Assembly (NCBI GenBank): GCA_045110675.1
Contig: JBGCGJ010000009.1
Coordinates: forward strand, 1 to 64,000
Source: JBALVT01 sp045110675
GTDB lineage: Bacteria; Pseudomonadota; Gammaproteobacteria; Pseudomonadales; Halieaceae
Length of the DNA stretch: 64,000 bases
Direction: 5' to 3'
Below, piece by piece: positions 53,033 through 60,962 of the stretch (positions are counted from its first letter, which is position 1; each line of letters starts with the position of its first letter). The notes beneath the pieces were generated by a model. The model was not told where the DNA came from. It saw only the letters and a program-made list of their open reading frames with translations, and ran no database searches. Position numbers and translations under genes: made by a program.

Positions 53033-53075
53033 CGCGGTTTATCAATTCAGCATACTCTTACAAAAGACCACATCG

Positions 53076-53849
53076 CTACAAATCACCAAAATCCCCATGG
53101 CGCCCCTTGCCCGAGGCAAATCGCGTCGCCCCGGCAACAGTTTCCCCCGAATCGATCACCTGCACACCGCGATGAAATTCATTGTTGATGGCATCATCCA
53201 GGTTCATTCCCCACTGCTCGCAGGCGGAAAGCCGATCAGAGCGCAAACACTTCTGAGGGAAACGAGAGATCTCAGCCGCCAGTGCCATCGCCGCCTCCAG
53301 ACACTGTCCGTCGGGTACCACTCGATTCGCCAGACCAAACTGCAAAGCCTCCTCAGCACCTATCGCTCGGCCTGTAAGAATAAGATCCATCGCCCTGCTG
53401 TGCCCAATTAACCTGGGAAGACGCACCGTACCACCGTCAATCAAGGGCACACCCCAGCGTCGGCAGAAAACACCCATCACCGCACTTTCCTCAAGCACTC
53501 GCAGATCACACCACAATGCCAGCTCCATTCCTCCAGCTACCGCATGACCGGCAATGGCGCCGATAACAGGCTTGGATAGCTGCATGCGACTGGGTCCCAT
53601 GGGGCCATCGCCATCTTCTGAAAGCGTATTGCTTCCATGACCCGCAGCAACCGATTTTAGGTCCGCACCCGCGCAAAATGTGCCGTGATCGCCGTGAAAA
53701 ACCGCCACATCGGAATCGTCATCCGCATCAAAGGTACGAAAAGCATCAGCCAGCGCTTGCGCGGTTTTGGCATCTACTGCATTGCGAACTTCCGGACGTG
53801 ATAGCGTGACTAGAGTAATCCTATCTGCAACCTCTACTTTTACCTGCAT
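53076..53849 (-). CDS. Enoyl-CoA hydratase/isomerase (crotonase) family protein
   Basis: 257-residue crotonase-fold protein. The oxyanion-hole segments are 'FCAGADLKSVAAG' and 'AIAGHAVAGGMELALWCDLR'. The site has Gly/Ala in place of the second usual catalytic Glu pair, so hydratase versus isomerase cannot be decided. ATG 53849 is chosen because GAGG lies nine bases upstream; a longer reading to 53924 is unlikely. It is divergent from the class II aldolase gene. Confidence 0.88.
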   Translation of the reverse strand: MQVKVEVADRITLVTLSRPEVRNAVDAKTAQALADAFRTFDADDDSDVAVFHGDHGTFCAGADLKSVAAGHGSNTLSEDGDGPMGPSRMQLSKPVIGAIAGHAVAGGMELALWCDLRVLEESAVMGVFCRRWGVPLIDGGTVRLPRLIGHSRAMDLILTGRAIGAEEALQFGLANRVVPDGQCLEAAMALAAEISRFPQKCLRSDRLSACEQWGMNLDDAINNEFHRGVQVIDSGETVAGATRFASGKGRHGDFGDL

Positions 53850-53895
53850 GGAACTGCGCCTCTGGTATGCCTGTACGAACTGAATAGGTGAGACA

Positions 53896-53926
53896 GTTTG
53901 CGTTAGATGGCGCAAAATATGCAAAC
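53896..53926. repeat. Repeated inverted half-sites between crotonase and aldolase genes
   Basis: TTTGCG (53897-53902) and CGCAAA (53911-53916) are perfect inverted arms 8 nt apart, and GCAAAC (53921-53926) mirrors GTTTGC (53896-53901). This looks like a regulatory cluster in the divergent spacer; no regulator gene is adjacent. Confidence 0.35.
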
Positions 53927-53955
53927 TTAGTGGCGTCTATCCGGGGAGTTTACGC

Positions 53956-54726
53956 ATGCAAAAATATGAAGGGTTGAATCAGCAAATGGTGGAACGTTAT
54001 GCGCCCCAGCCTGGCCGCCGAGAACTATTGCCCCCCTTAACTGAAAAGGCCCAGGTGGCATTGATGTGCCGCATGTTGTTTCGCGAGGGATGGAATGAAC
54101 ATATTGCCGGCCACATCACCTATAAACTGGACAACGGCCAGATTCTCAGCAATCCCTGGGAATTGGCCTGGGACGAGATTACCGCCAGCGATGTGCTGAC
54201 ACTCGACGAACAGGGCAAAATTATTGACGGCCAGTGGAATATCACTCCCGCCATCGGCCTACACATCCAACTCCACGCGCTGCGGCCGGAGTGCAGAGTA
54301 GTCATTCACAATCATGCACACTGGAGCGGCATCTGGGCCAATCTACATCGCGTGCCACCTGTATACGACCAAACCGGAGCGCACTGTGGGTCGGCCTTGC
54401 CTCTATACAACGAATACGCAGGAACGTTCGATAACGAAGCGACAAGCGCCTCCGCCGCCGAAGCGCTGGGAGATTCAAAGTGGGCGCTCTTGGCAAATCA
54501 CGGTTCAATGGTAGTAGGTGAAAACCTGCGTCAGGCACACCTGCGAGCCATCACTTTGGAATGGCGCTGCAAACGGGCCTATGAGGTGGAGCTGGCCGGT
54601 GGTGGTGTACCACTGAGTGAGGAAGAAATTGAAAAAGTCAGTATCACCGACGGCAATGGCTTCCCCTTTTGCTGGGAGGCCATGGCGCGCAGGGAGTTAC
54701 GCCTTGATCCGAGTATTGTCGACTAA
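53956..54726 (+). CDS. Class II aldolase/adducin family protein
   Basis: 256-residue zinc-dependent aldolase-type protein. Metal ligands are His in 'VVIHNHAH' and the later 'LANHG'. Members cleave or decarboxylate sugar phosphates or small hydroxy acids, or act as epimerases. 'REGWNEHIAGHITYK' is the N-terminal family motif. The TauD-type gene follows by 18 nt and they are likely one operon; a shared pathway is inferred. Confidence 0.86.
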   Translation: MQKYEGLNQQMVERYAPQPGRRELLPPLTEKAQVALMCRMLFREGWNEHIAGHITYKLDNGQILSNPWELAWDEITASDVLTLDEQGKIIDGQWNITPAIGLHIQLHALRPECRVVIHNHAHWSGIWANLHRVPPVYDQTGAHCGSALPLYNEYAGTFDNEATSASAAEALGDSKWALLANHGSMVVGENLRQAHLRAITLEWRCKRAYEVELAGGGVPLSEEEIEKVSITDGNGFPFCWEAMARRELRLDPSIVD

Positions 54727-54744
54727 ACCCGCGAGGACACAAAT

Positions 54745-55671
54745 GTGAGTCTAAAAATTTCTGCCTTGGATAATGTCGGTGTCGAAGTTTCCGGTTTCGA
54801 TATCAACGCAGCTATCACCGAAACAACCAAGAGTGAACTACAAGCACTCTGGCAAGAACACGCCATTTTGGTTTTTCGCGATCAGGACATCTCCCCAGAG
54901 GCGCAGATCGAATTCAGCCGTATTTTTGGAACATTGGAAATGCATCCATTGAAAGCGGCGACCCTGGAAGAACACCCCGAACTGTTCATTTTGGAAAACG
55001 GCGGAGAAAACGACAAGTTTTTCACCGCCAATTATGCGGGCGAAGATATTGTCGGGCGCCTTGACTGGCATATGGACTTACACTACACCGCCAAACCCAA
55101 CCACGGCGCTCTGTTGCGCGCTGTGATTGTCGCTGAGGAAGATGGTCTCACCGGCTTTGGTGATCTGGCCAAAGCCTACGACGCTCTCGATGATGAAACC
55201 AAATCCCTCCTGGAAAAAGTCGAAGTGGCCTACACCTTTAGCATGCAACGACGACATATGCGCTATGTAGATCTGGCCGGGTACACGCCGGGCCCCTACA
55301 GCCCGCGCAAACCTTCAGACGTTAACTACCCTGACTTTCCCGACGCCATTTATCCAGCGGTAGTGACCCACCCAGTAACGGGGCGCAAGGTTCTGGAAAT
55401 TGTCGAGCAATTTTTGGATCGAGTGATCAATCCGCAGAGCGTGGGACTGTGTAACGACGAAGCCATCGAATTGCTGGAACGATTAGTCGCCCACACACGC
55501 AAGCCAGAGTTCCATTACTTTCACGATTGGAAAGCCGGGGATATGGTGCTTTGGGATAACTGGCGTGCAATGCACTGCACAACGGGTACCAAGCCCGGCA
55601 TTCGCCGCTTGATCAATCGCACGACCATTGCCGGGGACGTGCAGTTGGGACGGGTTATTGGATCTGAATAA
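54745..55671 (+). CDS. TauD/TfdA-type Fe(II)/2-oxoglutarate dioxygenase
   Basis: 308 residues of the double-stranded beta-helix fold. Metal ligands are His-x-Asp in 'DWHMDLHY' and the distal His in 'NWRAMHCTTG', with Arg in 'PGIRRLINRTTI' to bind 2-oxoglutarate. Start is GTG 54745. TauD releases sulfite from taurine, but family members act on many substrates; nothing here shows taurine. It is paired with the class II aldolase gene. Confidence 0.88.
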   Translation: MSLKISALDNVGVEVSGFDINAAITETTKSELQALWQEHAILVFRDQDISPEAQIEFSRIFGTLEMHPLKAATLEEHPELFILENGGENDKFFTANYAGEDIVGRLDWHMDLHYTAKPNHGALLRAVIVAEEDGLTGFGDLAKAYDALDDETKSLLEKVEVAYTFSMQRRHMRYVDLAGYTPGPYSPRKPSDVNYPDFPDAIYPAVVTHPVTGRKVLEIVEQFLDRVINPQSVGLCNDEAIELLERLVAHTRKPEFHYFHDWKAGDMVLWDNWRAMHCTTGTKPGIRRLINRTTIAGDVQLGRVIGSE

Positions 55672-55752
55672 TCGCTGCTACTTTCGCTGACAAGTCTTGC
55701 TCTGGGAAGCTACCGAAGGACGGATCACGTGTTTCCACAAGCGAGCCAGCGA

Positions 55753-55983
55753 TTATTCCCCGCGTTGATAGCGATCAAGCTCATCCGGGTCAAAACCCTC
55801 GTCATTATCGATCAGTTCATCCCGCAGAAAATCATGTTCTGGCGGCACCCTTGTTTCCCGATTCACCAACCATCGGCAAGCCTTGTCGAGCAGCGATTGA
55901 TTGCGGGAGGATCTCCCAGCCATCCAGATTGCCAGCTTGGCTGAACGCTCCTGGGCACGGAGTGATTTTTGTTTGCCTGTCAT
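55753..55983 (-). CDS. Small protein coupled to the molybdopterin oxidoreductase
   Basis: 76-residue charged protein without a membrane helix ('RETRVPPEHDFLRDELI' is its most conserved-looking part). I do not recognise it. Its ATG overlaps the TGA stop of the preceding oxidoreductase (ATGA), which supports a real coupled gene. It could be a maturation or partner subunit; alternatively the reading is chance. Confidence 0.55.
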   Translation of the reverse strand: MTGKQKSLRAQERSAKLAIWMAGRSSRNQSLLDKACRWLVNRETRVPPEHDFLRDELIDNDEGFDPDELDRYQRGE

Positions 55984-58262
55984 ACCACGGCCTCGTCATT
56001 TCGCTGATGAGCGTCCAAAGAGCCACCGTGAATCAGCTTTTCAATTCTACAGGGCACACCCTTCAAATGCGGTATACCCTGTTCGCGATCGAGGTAATCT
56101 TCATCGTCCCTACAAAGCTGGGCATCAGCGTATTTAAGCGCACCCGATAAATGACCTGCCCCCTGTTTCATTTCCGGTTTCCACCAACCGTGCGGCACCC
56201 GAACCAAGCCATCGGGCATCGAATCCCGTATAGTCACCTTGATTGAGATTTCGCCCAGCTCATTGGCTAACACCACCCACTCCTCTTCGCTAACATCGTA
56301 GGTAGCAGCGGTACCTGGACTCACAAACATCAGTGGCTCTGGGTGGCGTTCCCGCATTTCCGGAATATGCCTGTGGCCGGTCTGAAAGAATCCATCTTCG
56401 CGCACGCCTGTAAACAGTTTCAGCGGATAGTTCGGATCCTCTGGGGGATCCTCTCGGAAGTAGGGAAGCGGGTCAAAACCCAGGCCTTCGAGTATGGAGG
56501 ATTTTAATTCGACCTTGCCACTGGGGGTCGCAAAACCGGTTTTTTCATACTTTCTGAATTCGGGCGGGGCAAAGTGAACATCCGTAGTCGCAACAAACTC
56601 CTCCCATTTCATACCGGTTTTTGTCAGCCGGTAATCATAAAACTTCTCCAGGGTTTCCCAGGGAACCAAGTCGGGTTTACCCAGCGCCCCGGCAATCAAC
56701 TTCCAAAACTCAAATGTGGTGCGGGCCTCTCCCGGCGGCTCCATCGCCTTCTCCGAGGTTCGGACAGTGGACATCCAACCAAAGGAATCCATCAACCAGG
56801 GTCGCTCCAACCAGCTGTCTGCAGGCAAGATATAGTCCGCCAACTGAGCCGAGGGCGTCATAAATTGCTCGTGGGCAACGATCAGATCCTGATTCATCAT
56901 CGCCTCGATAATGAGCGGCATATTGGCGTAACTCATCATCGGATTATTGCCCAGGAAAAAGAAGGCTTTCACCGGGTAAGGGCCCTGCCCCGCCATGGCG
57001 CGAAAAGTAGCTGACGGCGTTGCCATATGGCACCCCATCACTAGGTTGGCATACTCCTGCCCCCATACCCGTTTTGTAGGCTCGCGAAATTGTTCCTGGG
57101 CCCGATAGGTAAATGCCGGATGCTGCTGGGAACCCAACTGCTTACTTTTTTGCTCATCTGACAGCACGTGATGCATTTCAATGCTGGATTCATTAATGAT
57201 GTCCGGGTTGAAACCCTGGAGCAGCTCCCCGCCGGGAATGTCGATGTTTCCGCACAGTGCACGTAAAATACTTTGCAGACGAATAGCGGAAGTGGAATTG
57301 CGTTGCATGTCAGTGATTGGGGTCCAGGGAATGATCGCTGGGCCGGAAGTGGCGTACATCCGCGCGGCCTTGGCAATCATTTCGGGCTCACACTCGGTTA
57401 ACTTGGCCACTCGCTCCAGGGGATATTCATCGACCCGGGCTTTGAGCTCTTCAAAACCCGTCGTCCAATTCTCGACAAAGCGCTTGTCGTACAGCTCCTC
57501 GTCAATGATCACTTTAAGCCAACCAAACATCATAGCCGCATCACTTCCTGCTTTCAGAGGCAACCAGATATCTGCCCGCTCAGCACTGGAGCTTTTGCGT
57601 GGGTCGGTCACGATTAATTTTGCACCTCGAGCCTGTGCCGCTCGGATAAAATTGTACATGGGTGTCCAACTATGACGCCTTGGATTGTGCCCCATCAGCA
57701 CAATACATTTCGTGTTGCTGAAATCTCCGAAGGGAAACCATCCATAGGTAAAGCGATTGACCGCAGCAGTGTTTCCCGCGCATAACGCCACTCCGCTGGT
57801 CCAATTGGGTGAGCCGACATGATTCATGATTCTGCGCCCCAAGCCATGATCAGTCGCAGTATTCCATTGGCTGGTTGAAACGGCCCAGGCTTCGGGACCA
57901 TGATCGGCAATCACTGTTTTCAACCTCGCCCCAATATCCGCTATCGCATCTTCCCAGGACACCTGCTCCCATTCTCCCGAGCCACGTTCCCCCACTCGCT
58001 TGAGGGGATGCAATATACGATTGGGATGTGCAAACCCTTTCGGCGCAACAATCCCCTTCATACAGATATTGTCTCGAAAGATAGGGTTGTCGGAAGAACG
58101 TACTTTCACGACGCGGCCTTTTTTCACTTCGCACACTACGCTGCATGCGATATCGCAGGTTTGGCATATGGTGCGCTTGGTGGTGACTCCTGGTTTGGCA
58201 GGGCGTTCGGTGTATTTTGCGTCGACGATTTCCTGGGGATCAAAAGGTGCTGCGGCTGGCAT
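55980..58262 (-). CDS. Molybdopterin-dependent oxidoreductase with N-terminal [4Fe-4S] cluster
   Basis: 760-residue DMSO-reductase-family protein. The iron-sulfur cluster is C33-x2-C36-x3-C40 ... C67. Cys161 in 'LCAGNTA' sits where the molybdenum or tungsten ligand is expected. Molybdopterin-binding segments such as 'GHNPRRHSW', 'GNNPMMSYANMP' and the C-terminal 'GVRVPHGWW' type end are seen. There is no twin-arginine signal, so it is cytoplasmic. No electron-transfer subunit is adjacent. CGGAG precedes the ATG. Substrate unknown; a hydratase/lyase role as in acetylene hydratase is also possible. Confidence 0.85.
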   Translation of the reverse strand: MPAAAPFDPQEIVDAKYTERPAKPGVTTKRTICQTCDIACSVVCEVKKGRVVKVRSSDNPIFRDNICMKGIVAPKGFAHPNRILHPLKRVGERGSGEWEQVSWEDAIADIGARLKTVIADHGPEAWAVSTSQWNTATDHGLGRRIMNHVGSPNWTSGVALCAGNTAAVNRFTYGWFPFGDFSNTKCIVLMGHNPRRHSWTPMYNFIRAAQARGAKLIVTDPRKSSSAERADIWLPLKAGSDAAMMFGWLKVIIDEELYDKRFVENWTTGFEELKARVDEYPLERVAKLTECEPEMIAKAARMYATSGPAIIPWTPITDMQRNSTSAIRLQSILRALCGNIDIPGGELLQGFNPDIINESSIEMHHVLSDEQKSKQLGSQQHPAFTYRAQEQFREPTKRVWGQEYANLVMGCHMATPSATFRAMAGQGPYPVKAFFFLGNNPMMSYANMPLIIEAMMNQDLIVAHEQFMTPSAQLADYILPADSWLERPWLMDSFGWMSTVRTSEKAMEPPGEARTTFEFWKLIAGALGKPDLVPWETLEKFYDYRLTKTGMKWEEFVATTDVHFAPPEFRKYEKTGFATPSGKVELKSSILEGLGFDPLPYFREDPPEDPNYPLKLFTGVREDGFFQTGHRHIPEMRERHPEPLMFVSPGTAATYDVSEEEWVVLANELGEISIKVTIRDSMPDGLVRVPHGWWKPEMKQGAGHLSGALKYADAQLCRDDEDYLDREQGIPHLKGVPCRIEKLIHGGSLDAHQRNDEAVV

Positions 58263-58290
58263 GGGATTCTCCGGTGGTTTGAAAACAAGT

Positions 58291-58319
58291 TAGTCCATTT
58301 AATGGACTATGTCTATAAT
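58291..58319 (+). promoter_or_regulatory. Palindromic operator over the HxlR promoter
   Basis: TAGTCCAT (58291-58298), TTA, ATGGACTA (58302-58309) is a perfect 8-bp inverted repeat. A TATAAT box (58314-58319) follows at once for the plus-strand HxlR gene, so the palindrome covers the -35 position. It also lies 29 bases from the divergent oxidoreductase start at 58262, so one site can control both genes. Confidence 0.75.
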
Positions 58320-58366
58320 TTTCCGCTACAATGTCCCCACGAAGGCCAAATCGAAAGGATCCGAAG

Positions 58367-58852
58367 GTGAAATGGGAAGAGAATAACCAGCAACAATGCT
58401 CTGTTGCACAATCGAGTGCAGCCCTGGGAGATCGCTGGTCACTGCTCATCTTGTCGGATCTTTTTCTGGGAGTACGCCGTTTCGACGATTTTCACAAACG
58501 GCTGGGAATGTCGCGAACAACGCTGACCAATCGCCTGAAGCAGCTAGAGGACCACGACGTAATCAAACGTCTTGCCTACCAGAACCAACCGGTTCGCTAT
58601 GAATACCGCCTTACCGCTAAAGGTCGAGATTTGTTTCCAGTGATCTCAGCGCTGGTAACATGGGGAGACAAGTATTACGCGCAAGGCCACCCGCCAATCC
58701 TGCGCAAGCACCTCCCCTGCGGGCATGATATTCAACCGGTATTGTCTTGCCCTGAGTGCCATGAGGTGATTGATGTAAGAGCAATGGAAGCGAGGAAGCG
58801 CCCAGACGATGCGAATCTGCCCCCCGTCAAAAGAGGCCCTGTCTCATATTGA
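58367..58852 (+). CDS. HxlR-family transcriptional regulator
   Basis: 161-residue winged-helix regulator. 'ALGDRWSLLILSDLFLGVRRFDDFHKRL' and 'SRTTLTNRLKQLEDHDVIKR' are the HxlR pattern, and a C-terminal zinc-like pair of cysteines ('CGHD ... CPECHE') follows. Start is uncertain: GTG 58367 has AAAGGA (58354-58359) seven bases upstream, whereas ATG 58331 would be nearly leaderless from the TATAAT at 58314. It is divergent from the molybdopterin oxidoreductase and probably controls it. Confidence 0.88.
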   Translation: MKWEENNQQQCSVAQSSAALGDRWSLLILSDLFLGVRRFDDFHKRLGMSRTTLTNRLKQLEDHDVIKRLAYQNQPVRYEYRLTAKGRDLFPVISALVTWGDKYYAQGHPPILRKHLPCGHDIQPVLSCPECHEVIDVRAMEARKRPDDANLPPVKRGPVSY

Positions 58853-58929
58853 TAACCCCGGATGGCCCGGCAGGGCGCTAAGCTGATAGAATTGCCGCCC
58901 ACTGTGAATCAGCAAACCGAGCAAACCCC

Positions 58930-60246
58930 ATGTCCAACAACAAAGTCGGCTTCGTCAGCTTAGGCTGTCCCAAAGCGCTGGTAGACTCGGAACGCATTCT
59001 CACTCAATTGAAAATGGACGGTTACGACATCGTCCCGACTTATGAAGATGCTCAGGTGGTTGTGGTCAATACCTGCGGATTCATCGACAGCGCCAAACAG
59101 GAATCTTTGGATGCTATTGGCGAGGCGATCAGCGCCAACGGCAAAGTCATTGTCACCGGCTGCATGGGCAAAGGAGCCGACGCGCAATCCATAATGAACC
59201 AACATCCAAAGGTGTTGAGTGTCACCGGGCCAGCGGCTTATGAAGAAGTGGTTGGCGCCGTGCATGAATACGTACCGCACAAACCTGTCCACGACCCCTA
59301 TATTGACCTGGTGCCTCCACAAGGCGTGAAATTGACCCCGAGACATTACGCCTATTTAAAAATTTCCGAGGGCTGCAACCACAGCTGCAGTTTCTGCATC
59401 ATTCCAGATATGCGCGGCACCCTGGTCAGCCGGCCAATCGGCGATGTTATGGAAGAGGCGGAGCGCCTGGCCAAGGCTGGCGTGCGAGAACTACTGGTGA
59501 TATCCCAAGATACCAGCGCCTACGGCGTCGACATTAAATATCGCACCGGCTTCTGGAACGGTCGTCCCTTAAAAACACGTATGCAGGAACTGTGTGAAGC
59601 CTTGGGTGAGTTCGGCATCTGGGTACGCCTGCATTATGTCTACCCCTACCCACACGTCGACAAGGTTGTTCCACTCATGGCAGAGGGCAAGATCCTCCCC
59701 TACCTCGATATTCCTTTTCAACATGGAAGCCCCGACGTACTGAAAAGAATGAAGCGTCCTGCAGCCGCAGAGAAGTCCCTGGACCGGATCAGGGCCTGGC
59801 GCGATATTTGCCCGGATATCACACTTCGCAGTACTTTTATCGTTGGCTTTCCGGGAGAGACCGACGACGAGTTCTCCATGCTGCTGGACTTCCTGCAGGA
59901 GGCTCAACTCGACCGGGTTGGCTGTTTCCAGTATTCACCGGTAGACGGCGCAAAGGCCAACGTACTGCCGAATCACGTTCCCGACGAGGTGAAGCAGGAT
60001 CGCTGGAACCAGTTTATGGAGCTACAACAGGGAATCAGCGCGTCCAAGCTGCAAGCGAAAATCGGTAAAACCATCGAGATACTGATCGATGAGGTGGATG
60101 AACAAGGAGCGATTGGTCGATCCAGTGCAGACGCTCCTGAAATTGACGGCAAGGTCTACCTCGATGGCGTCGAAGGGCTTTCACCCGGAGATTTTGTAGA
60201 GGCTGAAGTGACCGGCGCTGACGATTACGACCTCTGGGCAGGCTAA
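58930..60246 (+). CDS. rimO: Ribosomal protein S12 methylthiotransferase RimO
   Basis: 438-residue radical SAM enzyme that thiomethylates Asp88 of ribosomal protein S12. N-terminal MTTase domain ('SLGCPKALVDSE', 'NTCGFIDSAKQE'), radical SAM motif in 'GCNHSCSFCIIP' (C-x3-C-x2-C), and a C-terminal TRAM domain are all recognisable. It precedes rsmE by two bases. Length is normal. Confidence 0.96.
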   Translation: MSNNKVGFVSLGCPKALVDSERILTQLKMDGYDIVPTYEDAQVVVVNTCGFIDSAKQESLDAIGEAISANGKVIVTGCMGKGADAQSIMNQHPKVLSVTGPAAYEEVVGAVHEYVPHKPVHDPYIDLVPPQGVKLTPRHYAYLKISEGCNHSCSFCIIPDMRGTLVSRPIGDVMEEAERLAKAGVRELLVISQDTSAYGVDIKYRTGFWNGRPLKTRMQELCEALGEFGIWVRLHYVYPYPHVDKVVPLMAEGKILPYLDIPFQHGSPDVLKRMKRPAAAEKSLDRIRAWRDICPDITLRSTFIVGFPGETDDEFSMLLDFLQEAQLDRVGCFQYSPVDGAKANVLPNHVPDEVKQDRWNQFMELQQGISASKLQAKIGKTIEILIDEVDEQGAIGRSSADAPEIDGKVYLDGVEGLSPGDFVEAEVTGADDYDLWAG

Positions 60247-60248
60247 AC

Positions 60249-60959
60249 TTGAATCTGTTGCTCTTTACGAAAGCCGACCGGAAAGGTCCGGACGAAATAC
60301 AGGTCAAAGATCGAAGATTAAACCACCTGATCGAAGTGCATAAAGCGCAGATAGGCGATCACATTCGTGTCGGCGAACTCGGCGGAAAAATCGGCAGTGG
60401 CGAGATTGTTGAACTGACGACTGAAGTCGCCAGCCTGAAAATTCAACTGAGCGATTCTCCGCCGCAAAAACACACCGTAAAATTAATCCTGGCCCTTCCC
60501 CGCCCAAAAATGCTGCGCAGAATATTACGAACCGTGGCCGAGCTGGGAATTTCTGAACTTCATCTGATCAACAGCTACCGGGTGGAAAAGAGCTACTGGC
60601 AGACCCCCGTTCTGGAGCACGAGCAAACACAGGCGTATTTGCTACAGGGAATTGAGCAGTCGATGGACACCGAATTGCCTTTGGTAATGATGCACAAGCG
60701 CTTCAAACCTTTTGTGGAAGATGAACTACCTGAAATGGTGCAGGGCACGAGCGCCTTGCTAGCCCATCCGGGAGACTACCCCAGCGCTCCTTACGGCCCG
60801 ATTTCAGGTGAGCTCATCCTGGTCATCGGCCCAGAAGGCGGTTTCATCCCTTTCGAAATCGACAAACTTCGAGACGCTGGTTGCACCCCTGTAACTCTCG
60901 GTCCGAGAATTTTGCGCGTTGAAAATGCCGTCAACGCGCTGCTCGGCAGGCTATTGTAG
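60249..60959 (+). CDS. rsmE: 16S rRNA m3U1498 methyltransferase
   Basis: 236-residue SPOUT-fold enzyme. N-terminal PUA-like region and 'LILALPRPKMLRRILRTVAELGI', 'ILVIGPEGGFIPFE', and 'LGPRILRVENAVNAL' give the trefoil-knot SAM site. The start appears to be TTG 60249 immediately after the rimO stop, a coupled pair. It is convergent with the TonB receptor with only three bases between. Confidence 0.93.
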   Translation: MNLLLFTKADRKGPDEIQVKDRRLNHLIEVHKAQIGDHIRVGELGGKIGSGEIVELTTEVASLKIQLSDSPPQKHTVKLILALPRPKMLRRILRTVAELGISELHLINSYRVEKSYWQTPVLEHEQTQAYLLQGIEQSMDTELPLVMMHKRFKPFVEDELPEMVQGTSALLAHPGDYPSAPYGPISGELILVIGPEGGFIPFEIDKLRDAGCTPVTLGPRILRVENAVNALLGRLL

Positions 60960-60962
60960 GCT

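Noticed and set aside
54745..55671. Calling the dioxygenase TauD for taurine use
   Set aside because: No taurine transporter (tauABC) or other sulfonate gene is adjacent, and the family has many substrates.
55832..56026. A 64-codon minus-strand open frame overlapping the start of the small protein gene
   Set aside because: It overlaps the end of the molybdopterin enzyme in another frame; the ATGA-coupled 76-residue reading is better placed.
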